Below are positions 8,803 through 17,600 of a stretch of 19,287 bases of DNA, piece after piece; the stretch's first letter is position 1; the number at the start of each line of letters is the position of its first letter. The DNA is taken from the NCBI GenBank assembly GCA_037447655.1, contig JBBHKE010000316.1, positions 218,001 to 237,287 on the forward strand. The letters run 5' to 3'. The position numbers and the translations under genes were made by a program. The notes below the pieces were generated by a model. It saw only the letters and a program-made list of their open reading frames with translations. It was not told the origin of the DNA and made no database searches. The stretch is from Zygnema cylindricum. Taxonomy: Eukaryota > Streptophyta > Zygnematophyceae > Zygnematales > Zygnemataceae.

Positions 8803-9067
8803 AATCCGGTTATCTCGGATTCTCTACCATTTTCCTTTGCTTGCTTCCCGTTATCATTTTCTGCAATTGATTATTAGTGTGTGAAAATCTGGTTATCTCG
8901 GATTTCGTGCAAATTTTTAACGTTGCTTTCTTGTATTTTCTTGTTGCTATTTTTACTTGTTTGTTAGAATTCGGTAATCTCGGATTCTTTACGTATTTTC
9001 AGTGCTTGTTTTCTTGTTGTAATTTTCTGCAATCAGCGTGCCAAGATCCGGTTATCTCGGATTCACC
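8803..9067. repeat. Array of four ~80 bp repeats with a conserved hairpin
   Basis: Each unit has the core AATCCGGTTATCTCGGATT or a variant, at 8803-8821, 8885-8905, 8967-8987 and 9045-9067, spaced 82, 82 and 78 bp. The arms pair (AATCCG with CGGATT) around a 7-base loop GTTATCT or GTAATCT. In units two and three arm changes give G-T wobbles rather than breaks. Between cores the units share T-rich text such as TTTTCTGCAAT and GCTTTCTTG. The ORF crossing it is T-rich noise. Confidence 0.7.
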
Positions 9068-9438
9068 GCAGATTTTTATTGTTGTTTTCTTGCATTTTTC
9101 TGGTTTTGTTTTCTTAATTTGAAATCCTAGACCTAACTCTTGTAAGGTATACGCCCAGACCGTGGAGCCTAGTGGCTACCCATCGGCTTAGTAATAAATG
9201 GATCTCTCTCTCGGCTTCCCACTTATCTCGCACCTTTTATCTTTTCCACCCGTTATTTCCTTTTCACATTGTCATATTCATTTTTGCTTTGTATTATCAT
9301 TAATTTTGCTTTGGGATTTGCATTGCTCGTTGTCTATTTCACCTTTTCTGCTACACAGCTAGTTGGGTTGCATGCTTGTTGGTTGAATTTGACACATGCA
9401 CGACATTAATGTGGTGTTCAAATTTACCCTGTGCTTCT
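9068..9438. other. T-rich intergenic sequence
   Basis: No gene seen. An AATAAA at 9193-9198 is followed by CT-rich sequence; whether it ever served as a polyadenylation signal cannot be told. Confidence 0.35.
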
Positions 9439-9588
9439 AATATAAACTCATATATTTTGTTGCAATGTACATCCTACCCTAATCAGCGGCGAATATGCTT
9501 CGTCGCTGATTAGGCTTATAATATGAACTCATGTCATTTGTTGCAATGTACATCCTACCCTAATCAGCGACGACTATGCTTCGTCTTT
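9439..9588. repeat. ~83 bp direct repeat, first copy with 16 bp stem
   Basis: ATAAACTCAT...TGTTGCAATGTACATCCTACCCTAATCAGCG is repeated about 83 bp later (second copy from about 9522). In copy one the GCGACGAA-type motif is folded: CCTAATCAGCGGCGAA (9478-9493) pairs with TTCGTCGCTGATTAGG (9499-9514), with one G-T wobble and a 5-base loop. Copy two has lost the right arm. GCGACGAA palindromes are common in plant MITE and CACTA ends; which superfamily this belongs to is not shown. Confidence 0.7.
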
Positions 9589-9697
9589 GTTCATCATCTT
9601 TCTCGGAAATTGATAAATTGTTAGTTTCCTAAACAGCATATACATCTCACATAGTAACGGTTGCCCTTTCAGCGACGACAACCTTTCATCACAGGAT

Positions 9698-9895
9698 GGA
9701 AATTCAGCGGCGATAATTTTTTTTTATCATATCCGACAAAGCAGAGGCTGTGTCATTGCTAAATGGAAATCCAGCGACGAAACAGCTTCATCATCATCTT
9801 TGAGAGTACAAAGGGTATTTTGTCGCTAGGCGGAAATCCAACGACAAAACAATTTTCTCATCATCTCCGAAAAAACAGAGAGTTTAAATTCGGTG
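9698..9895. repeat. 67 bp tandem repeat, three units
   Basis: Units start with GGAAATTCAGCGGCGA (9698), GGAAATCCAGCGACGA (9765) and GGAAATCCAACGACAA (9832), exactly 67 bp apart. Each continues with a CATCAT-type stretch. In the second unit AGCGACGAAACA can pair imperfectly with TATTTTGTCGCT some 35 bp on. A looser related unit (CAGCGACGACAACC) lies at 9670. It shares the GCGACGAA motif with 9439-9588, so both may belong to one degraded element. Confidence 0.7.
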
Positions 9896-10289
9896 AATTC
9901 AAAACATAAAAGCCTTTGCTAATATGTTTTTGTCTCTTTGAATAGCCTTTCAGTGGCGTGGTTGTTTCGTTGTTGGTTCATGAAATTTCAGTTATCATGT
10001 TACATGGGTATTATTATATTAAAAACCAACTATGAGGTTTTTTCATATATAAAAAAAACACAAAAAAACTAGACAATAACTATTAAAATAGTAGTGAAAA
10101 ATCAAACCAAAGTTTTCCGGATACGAAAAGCTAAGATGAAGAAATATACACAGTGAGAAATAAAATAAAAATATAATATTTGTAGCATATACAAATGATT
10201 CACAAACGAGAAATGCCAATAACATATAATATTTAAATACGATAGTGTCATCGATACAACATAAAAGCAATTTAAAAAACACACAATAT

Positions 10290-10292
<3 letters not shown>
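9896..10292. other. A-rich intergenic sequence
   Basis: AT-rich; no gene or clear repeat seen before the microsatellite. Confidence 0.4.

Positions 10293-10340
<48 letters not shown>
10293..10340. repeat. (AT)24 microsatellite
   Basis: An uninterrupted run of 24 AT dinucleotides. The minus-strand ORFs with alternating Tyr-Ile are products of this run. Confidence 0.97.
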
Positions 10341-10345
<5 letters not shown>

Positions 10346-10779
10346 TGACACATATAAAATCATTCATTAACAACAATGGAAGAAGTAAAAAAATTATATA
10401 TTTCATGATAATATCTTTTACAACGTTAAACTAAAACAAAAAGTTATCTAAGGCCTATTAATCTACAATAGTCAACAAAGCTCTAAATAGTATTGAATCC
10501 CTAACGTTTCTACTTCTACCTCATAATTCCTCATTCAAAAAAAAATAAAACCTTCATATTTTAGTATTTTACACACACTAACTAAGTATCAACGATTTAT
10601 GATAAGAAATATAGATACATGAAAGGCTCCTCAAGGTATAATCCATGCGCTTTTGTACGCTTGAATACCTTCAATTTGGTATTTTCTTCTTCCTTACAAT
10701 CGTATGGGTGCTCACCAACACAACAGGCAGTCGTATATCAATTCATCGTCAATGACAATTGAAGATACACAAAAGATAC
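10341..10779. other. AT-rich intergenic sequence
   Basis: No gene, RNA or clear repeat seen. Confidence 0.4.
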
Positions 10780-11400
10780 AAAGATAACGGATTAGTAGGG
10801 GGTATATGGGTTTGACAAATATAACGCAAAAAAAGGGACAAAGAGAGAGACTAAAGGAGTATGTCATATTTGCAGTTGACAATGAAATGTATGGAGACAT
10901 AGCGACAGAGTGACGGTGGATGGTAAGCGACTAGAGAGATAAATAACGCGTACGAGCGAGAAGGCAGATAAAATGGAAGATGGAGTGACAAAAATTCAAT
11001 GAGGGCACGAGATACAAATGTAGGGAGAAATGATAAATGATAGATTGAAAGACATAGATAACAGGATGTAGAGCAAAGATGAGAGGGAAACAGGTGTCAA
11101 AGGATGAGTAAATATTCAAGAGGGAAGACGGGAAAAAATATCGACGAGGTAGTGAGTCACAAAATAAGCGGGACACAAAACGAAAAAGAGAGAACGAAAA
11201 ACAAAAAAATGATATGAGACAGAACGAGGGAGAGAGAGAGAAAGTGGGAAGAAGAGAGTGAGAGAGAAGAGTAAGGAAAGGGGAATGGGAACAAATATGT
11301 GAGACAGAGAATTAGTACAGGGAGAGGTTAAGAGCTAAAGAGGTTGAGAGAATGAAAGAGGAAAAATAAGGAGGAAGAGAGTGCAGGAGAGATGAATAAA
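10780..11400. repeat. Purine-rich GA/GACA tract
   Basis: The plus strand is strongly purine-biased for about 600 bp, with many GAGA, GACA and GGGA runs, densest at 11210-11400 (for example GAGGGAGAGAGAGAGAAAG). It looks like a decayed GA microsatellite family. Minus-strand ORFs across it are S/L/F-rich products of the bias. Confidence 0.6.
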
Positions 11401-11517
11401 CATACTGAGATGCGCACTTACCAATGATTTCCTAATAATCTCGGAAAATTTTGGCGACGACGTTGGCTCGGACTTCCTTGTTGTTCCGCCATATTACAGT
11501 CTACCGAACTACTGCTG

Positions 11518-11526
11518 TAAACCCTA
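11518..11526 (+). promoter_or_regulatory. Telo-box-like motif AAACCCTAA
   Basis: TGTAAACCCTAAAAAG contains the plant telo-box core AAACCCTA, found in promoters of many plant housekeeping genes. It lies 80 bp before a good-context ATG at 11602 and next to the only GC-rich patch in the area (11540-11600). Function is inferred from the motif alone. Confidence 0.35.
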
Positions 11527-11601
11527 AAAAGAGGAACATATTACCGGATGCCGCAAGACTAAGCGAGGCGGCGGGGCGATGATCCGCATCCTGCCCAAAA
11601 A

Positions 11602-11670
11602 ATGGCGACGTCGTGTAAAAATGGATGTGCGAGATTCAAAAGCCTGCCACCAAGAAATGAGGATGTGGTT
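11602..11670 (+). other. Possible orphan first exon
   Basis: AAAAATGGCGACGTCG has a favourable plant start context, opens MATSCKNGCARFKSLPP and stays open for 63 codons, after which the sequence becomes T-rich as introns do; GT at 11667 (GTTGGGATTTG) could be a donor. I find no following exon and recognise no family. It may be a promoter and exon fragment captured by a transposon, or chance. Confidence 0.2.
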
Positions 11671-12297
11671 GGGATTTGTCTGACCACAAAATCTTTTTTT
11701 GTGTTTTGTCCGCATATGCTGTTGGTTTGTTACCAGTTCTCGTTTTCAAGGCGCCGCGTTTTTTCAATTCTAAATTTTGTAACTTCACTCTAATATTTAT
11801 ACAATATGACACTAATTTGTTGTTGTTTTGTGAAACATAACCCATTTTGAAGTCAAACTTAACTCTAATAAGCGTCTATTTCGTTCAAAGGTCTGGTATT
11901 ACCGTTATGTTCACTTTTGACCCTTTAATAGTGTCAACATATACTCTTTTAATCTAGCAGGTTCTAAAATAGAGTTAAACAGGCACCGTATTACACTTAA
12001 CATTCCGCGACTATCAACATGTGTAAGTATGCAACACTACGTTGACGTAACATGGACAGTTTTTAGCATGTGCACATGTTTTCCATTCACATTGTCAGAC
12101 ACAAAAACGAACGTCTGAAGGTATGCGAACGCCTATTTTACAAACTCGACTCCAATATTTTTCTAACCGCAACTTTGTATGCGACCGGCATAAGTTAACC
12201 ACAATTTCCGTACGGATTTCTGTAACGATGTACACTGTTGTACGAACAAACTACTTCCGTACACCACACTATTCACGAAACAAGTACGGTAAAACCA
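11671..12297. other. Intergenic, no gene seen
   Basis: AT-rich; GTAC motifs become frequent from about 12210 (12210, 12230, 12240, 12259, 12284). The 66-codon ORF at 12123 shows no recognisable domain. Confidence 0.4.
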
Positions 12298-12333
12298 TTG
12301 ACGTTAATTTACAAGAACCGTAATTAACGTCAA
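12298..12333. repeat. Hairpin, 12 bp perfect stem
   Basis: TTGACGTTAATT (12298-12309) pairs perfectly with AATTAACGTCAA (12322-12333) around a 12-base loop. Both arms contain TGACGT or its complement. Confidence 0.75.
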
Positions 12334-12545
12334 AGATAAACTAGATTCATTCACTGTATTTCGGGTATCAATGTCAAAATTTTGGGGTGCCGATATAGCG
12401 TACATAAGGCTAATAACGATTCACGGTGTAACTACTCTTGAACTATGTGCCAAACCCATAGTTGTTGAAATTGCGCGATTTTTTCCTTTTTTCCGATTAA
12501 AACGTATAATTCGTGACTTTTGAATAAATCGGAAAAAAACGCGAT

Positions 12546-12826
12546 GTACTTTCTGTCCGGTAAACTGAACGGAGAATTTACGGAAATTGACGGTATGTAC
12601 AGTAACTGTACGGTTTTGTACCAAAAAAGTACGGAATTTGACTAAAAGATACGTTGCACTTCGTAGTACTTTCTGTACAGTAAACTGAACAGAAATTTAG
12701 CGGGAAACGTACGGAATTGTACCAAAATTGTACGAGCTATGACGTAAAGAGACGGGAGTTGTGCTGAAAATGTACAAACTGCGGGATATGTAAATTTTAT
12801 TTTTCTGTACATGTACGGAATAGTAC
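12546..12826. repeat. GTAC-dense repeat with ~120 bp direct duplication
   Basis: GTAC occurs 14 times in 281 bp, where about one is expected by chance. Two triplets show 10-11 bp spacing: 12597/12608/12618/12629 and 12709/12719/12730. Part of it is a duplicated unit: GTACTTTCTGTCCGGTAAAC at 12546 returns as GTACTTTCTGTACAGTAAAC at 12666. Candidates are subterminal transposase-binding repeats of a DNA transposon or a cluster of SBP-box sites; sequence does not decide. Confidence 0.6.
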
Positions 12827-13055
12827 GGACGAAAATTCATTAACGATTTTTACGATTTTTTCAAAAGGTTCAATGCGTTTGTTACGTATAATTCGTCGCG
12901 ATTAAATCGTTCGCACTAAACGCCGTGAACAACTATGGCCAAACCGTTTCAAAAATTACGATGTGTCTTGCGACTCTTCGAAAAGATTCGAAAAAATATG
13001 GTGCGGCAAAGACAAATTGTATACGGTGACAACCGTCACGGGTATTGTTGACTTA

Positions 13056-13826
13056 GGCTGCGGCCCCATGTGGCTAAGTTCGGGTTTTTTTCTGTCGTTT
13101 TCCTTTATAACTTAGCGCCGTACTGCCTAAGTTGCGACCGTACGAAGAAATTGCAATTTTGTAGAGTACAATTTGCGTCATTCTTGAACTTAGGATGTAC
13201 GAAAATTTGTCGTGTTGCGTTTTTTCGACCCACTGTCACGTCATTTTCAAACTTATCATAAAACACATCGGCAATGTGTTTTAAGCTAAGCAAATCCGTC
13301 TACACCAATCTGAAAACATATTCCCACGTGTGAAAATGTTTTAGAAAAAAAGTACAAGGTTTGTTTGTTTTTGTCGGCTTGCATGTTGTACGGTTCTTTT
13401 TTTGCAGGGGTCTCGACGCTGCAGTGTCATTTCACGCAAAGTTGAAAAGTCTGCGAACGTGAAAAATCTGCGAAGTAATGGCGGCGGGACGGGAGAGGTT
13501 TACGCAAAGGCATTTTGCACAGCCACGGGTGCAAGGCTCTACGTCAACGATGTCACGCAAAGACATGCGACATACCAAATCCGCAAATCGTTTCAAAAAT
13601 TACGATGTGTATTGCGACGCTTCAAAAAGTTTCAAAAAAATATGGTGCGTCATCACAAATTGTACACGGTGACAGCCGTCACGGGCGTTGTCGACGTATA
13701 CAATTGTCACAAACTTAAGTAACAATTTCGAATGAACACATAGAGACACTTGAAATCCGGGTCCGCCGGATCCGCGCTAAAATCCAAAGTAAGTACGCTA
13801 AGTTACAACTACATGGGGCCGCAGCC
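13056..13826. mobile_element. PIF/Harbinger-like non-autonomous element, 771 bp
   Basis: The termini are GGCTGCGGCCCCATGT (13056-13071) and its exact inverse ACATGGGGCCGCAGCC (13811-13826), flanked on both sides by TTA (13053-13055, 13827-13829). A 3 bp TTA/TAA duplication and GG-starting termini are typical of PIF/Harbinger. The internal sequence around 13680-13700 is an empty-site version of the flanks (GAC-GTA-TACA against GAC-TTA...TTA-TACA), which supports insertion. No transposase is seen; the internal ORFs of 60-106 codons show no DDE motif. Confidence 0.7.
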
Positions 13827-13957
13827 TTATACAGTCGTCACAAACTTAAGTAACAATCTTGAGAGAATACATAGAGACACTTGAAATCCGGGTCCGCCAG
13901 GATCCGCGCTAAAATCCAAAGTAAGTACGCTAAGTTACAACTACATGGGGCCGTACC
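13692..13957 (+). repeat. ~130 bp direct repeat, two copies
   Basis: Copy one 13692-13826 and copy two 13830-13957 share CACAAACTTAAGTAACAA, AGACACTTGAAATCCGGGTC and the end AAGTTACAACTACATGGGG with few changes. Each carries a small hairpin ATCCGG/CCGGAT, which is imperfect in copy two. They are the ends of the inner and outer copies of the nested element. Confidence 0.8.
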
Positions 13958-14477
13958 GTAATAAGGAAACAAGCGCGAATCTGTTCTCACATGGAATGTG
14001 TCGATACTGTACTGAATAAGTGGCCCATAACCACCAATTATTGGCTTATTCATACGTTGTACATTGGTTAATTTTGTACTTTTTCGGTTACGGGCGGGCA
14101 CGGTTAGTCGCGAGAAATCGAGATTCGGTTAATTTTTATTTTCGTAAACGCCGGTCGATTGACGGCTAACAATTTTGGAGCGTGACATAACCCGGTCGGC
14201 CGTCGGTTACTCAGATTTTGAAAAAAAAAAAACTGTCGATTTCGGTTATGTAAAATTTTGACTTTTGCGACCTCTGATTCACTTTTATAACGGCAATAAC
14301 AAATTTATTCTTCCTGCAGCGAAAAAAACATACACGCTAAATACGAACGACGGTGTACAGGACTGTAGCTGTGAAGTCGTAGTAGCGATAGACGTGTACC
14401 GTACGTCATTACCGTATTTCTATTTAAGGTATTACTGTATTAGAATAACTTTGATATTTTCTCATCGATAGACTTTC
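13958..14477 (+). promoter_or_regulatory. Upstream region of ALKBH6, promoter presumed
   Basis: There is no gene here, so the ALKBH6 promoter should lie within it. TATTTAAG at 14421-14428 is a weak TATA candidate about 80 bp before the start codon. An A12 run is at 14220-14231. No strong motif pair was seen, as is common for housekeeping repair genes. Confidence 0.3.
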
Positions 14478-14498
14478 ATGGTTTCCTCGAAAGATTAA
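14478..14498 (+). other. Upstream ORF in the presumed 5' leader
   Basis: ATG at 14478 opens six codons (MVSSKD) and stops with TAA at 14496-14498, seven bases before the main ATG. If the transcript starts upstream of it, this could dampen or condition translation of ALKBH6. Confidence 0.35.
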
Positions 14499-14505
14499 AC
14501 ATTGA

Positions 14506-14619
14506 ATGGCGTCTTCTACCTTTCCTTCACTGGAGCCTTTCAAAGTTGGCCGAATACCGTCGATATTCTATCTCCCAAACTATGTAACGCTGGAAGAGGA
14601 AGAGCTCCTCCTTTCTCAG
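14506..14619 (+). CDS. ALKBH6: ALKBH6 exon 1
   Basis: Codons 1-38, ending at CAG before GTTTGT, phase 0. Encodes the family's N-terminal lid stretch (PSIFYLPNYVTLEEEELLL). Confidence 0.92.
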
Positions 14620-17600
14620 GTTTGTAGGATTGCCTCCTCCGGGTTCCTCTTCTGTTGTCGTTTTGTTCTTTTGATGAAGTCGACTACCGTCAGCTGCTTC
14701 CCTTGTGCCTTTATGGTATTTTCTCGTTACTTGAACATTGCAGGAAGAGTTATTTATACCACTTGAACGATGGAATTTGGGAATGATTAAAGAGTTTTTG
14801 CCTTTTTCTGTGGCATGAAAAGTCATTTATTCAACCGGTGGAGCTGTTTTCTGTTCTGATTTATTTCTTCTAAAGCCAATATATTTATGTCATTTTCACA
14901 GCTCTTGTAAATGTAATAACATCTTTGTTTCATTAATTTTAACTGAAAAAACTCATTCTTAAATGAAAGTTGTTTAGAAAACTTGGTCTTGGTAAAACCT
15001 ATTCGGTCTCTCCTCTCTTATTCTCCTCACCCTCACACTCTTCTCCTTTATATCCTTCCAATCCCAAGCATTTCTGAGGGAAATTGGTCGAGTACGATTT
15101 TCTCCATTCAAATGAAAGGTTAAAACTCTTTCTGTCTCCCACAGGTGTACGGAGCTCCCTTAGTGAAATGGAAAACTGTTACGAACCGCAGACTGCAAAA
15201 TTGGGGTGAGTGACGTGACACTAAAAGTTGGGATGAGGGACGTGACTCTAAGATTGGGATGAGTGACGTATTTGCAACGTGGCTCAGTAGGGCCCACCTA
15301 GCAAATAGGGGGAAATTAAAAAACACACATTCAAATTAGTGTTATCAACTCTAATAGCGATTGGCCGTGTAGATAGGTGTGACGGAAGAATCTGAAGGGA
15401 GATAGGGACAAATTTCATAAAAGCTCGGATTTATGTGTGACCAGTATTTCTTGGAACATGTTTTTTTCAGCCAATGAAGTGTCACGAAAGGGAATTGATG
15501 TTTTTTTAGTCGGAAATGCGTTGCAGTCATTCTTTCTGTTGTGTCTTATTAGGTAGTATTGGATCCGCATTGGAAAATGTGGTAGTATTCAGATTGAACC
15601 AATGACAGCAAAACGAAACAATGATGTTTTGCAAGTTAATTTTTTTAAGTTGTAATTTCTCATTTCTGTTTAAATGTTAAATTCTCAGGAAGGGCTTCTC
15701 ATCAGGGTTTTTATCGTCTTTAAATGAAGTATGAATTTCCTTTTGAAATACATTTCGTATCATAATGCATTGTAATAATATACTTTAATTTTGAATCTAG
15801 GACAGTATTTTAATGAGAACATATGACCTGTGTTTGAATTCATAACCACTCTAAACCAATTCAATGTCTGGGTGGATGAACACTATCTCATTATTTAAAA
15901 AACTGCAAACGCTTACAGTGACAACACAGTATTTGAACTTTAAATACTTATTTTCTAGATAGTTCAATATGTATGTATTCGTATTGATTTCTTGAGATTG
16001 GAGAAAATTAATAACCTTATCTTGCATGACTTAGCAGTGATAATTTTCACACCTGTCACGCTCCTTGCAAACCTTCCACTGGCTCAGATGCAAAGGTTGG
16101 AGTCTTAGACCATTCATTTATCCTCATTGTACATTCATAGAGCAGGGAACTTTAGTTTAAGCGTAATAACTGAATTTCTGCGTGACTAAATATTGTTCAA
16201 AAGTCGTCTCGTCCAGCAGTAAAAGATTTAGAAACTGCTTTGAGGTTGTTATCGGTTTTGCTATTGCTGCCACGATTGCTCTTGAAAGCATTGTTGCAAA
16301 TTCTTTTTCACACCTTTTTTTATCACAGTTTGTTTGCCGTGAAGTATACCTGTGTAATTCATAGAGTAATCATGCTTAATTTTGTTTTGTTGAACCAAAA
16401 TTCAGCATTCTTTCCGGTGAACAAGCTCTTTTTTCTAAGCTAAAAAGGTTTCACAAATTGCTTAGTAGTAACTGCATACTTTTGGTAAAGTGAGACCCTC
16501 TGTGTGGAGGATTGCAGGTGGAATCGTTCACGAGAAAGGCCTCATCTCGCAACCTTGTATGCCACTCTCACACACTTAAATTATTTCTTTCCCTTCACCT
16601 TGGTCAACTTAACTTTTTCATGAACTTAGTTCAGTGCTTCTGTGCGTCATTTTTAAAGGATTAAGCTCGGTCAAATTTGTACTCACCACTTCAAACACGA
16701 GTTCCAGAGAAGTCCCAAAGTGTGTTTCCTTAAGCCTCAATAGGAGGGAGAAAAGAGATGATTGCTTTGCTTATTTAGCCGCAATAGAAGGGAAAATATA
16801 GTTATTTAACTGGAGTTTTATGGGAGAATACATTGATTTTCTGTGACTTATTTAGCTGCAATAGAAGGAAAAATTATATCGATTTCTGTGCTTTATTTAA
16901 CTGCTGTATAAGGGAGAATGTAGTGATTTCTGTGCTTATTTCAAGTTAGTTCTGGGATTGTTGTGGATGACAGTACCCGGCTGGCTTCGGAGTTTGACAG
17001 AGAGATTAGATCGTGACATTGGACTTTTTCCTTCTCCTATCAACCATGTACTTGTTAATGAATACGGTCCAGGGCAAGGAATAATGGTACAGTCAGATAT
17101 TCTGCGACACATGTCACGTCTTTCGACAGTATAAGCCACAGTGGTGAAAAAAAAAAAACCACTGTAAAAAAAAATTCTTGGCACAGAGACGATAACAATA
17201 TCAGTTAAGCTGTCTGGACTTGTCACCTGACTTCTTCGAAATGCTCTTTTTAGGGCAGAAGTAATGCTGCAAAAGAAGAGTCTTTAGGGATAGAGAGGTC
17301 AGGTTCCAAGAGTTATGTATCGGTGTTTAAATTTTCATTCTACATTGATTTGATGGAATTGAACAGAATCCTGTGATTCCAAGCGTTACAAATTCTATAT
17401 ATCTAGATAAGTGTACGTTTGTAAAAATTATCGGTACAAGGATACCTGGGAATCAACACAAAATGAATTGACAACTTGAAACTTTCTTGGAATGGATGTC
17501 TATGGATTCATAAAAATCATTTTCACAAGTCTCTTTTCGGAATACCGACATTATTAGCTACGAAAAGGTGACAAATATTATCTCCTTTTCAATTTTAGTA

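Larger units (their letters stand above)
12943..13957. mobile_element. Outer copy of the nested element family (3' part)
   Basis: The stretches 12943-13055 and 13827-13957 together match 13571-13826, the 3' part of the inserted element, as one continuous sequence. The outer copy ends near 13957 with ACATGGGGCCGTACC, a mutated form of the inner terminus. Its left end was not found; it may lie in the GTAC-rich DNA upstream. Confidence 0.5.

Noticed and set aside
9121-9200. Possible rRNA or SINE fragment around AATAAATGGATCTCTCTC
   Set aside because: I could not align it to any rRNA region I know, and there are no A/B boxes or target duplications.
9698-9895. CRISPR-like regular repeats
   Set aside because: Units are contiguous 67 bp tandem copies without unique spacers, in a plant genome with no cas genes.
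10043-10363. 106- and 83-codon minus-strand ORFs with Tyr-Ile runs
   Set aside because: The repeats are simply the (AT)24 microsatellite read in frame, and the rest is low-complexity F/Y/C-rich sequence.
13402-13722. Three overlapping plus-strand ORFs of 64-106 codons
   Set aside because: They lie inside the non-autonomous element, show no transposase motif, and part of the sequence is repeated in the flank as non-coding DNA.
14527-14826. 99-codon minus-strand ORF
   Set aside because: It is a shadow opposite ALKBH6 exon 1 and intron 1, with no recognisable domain.
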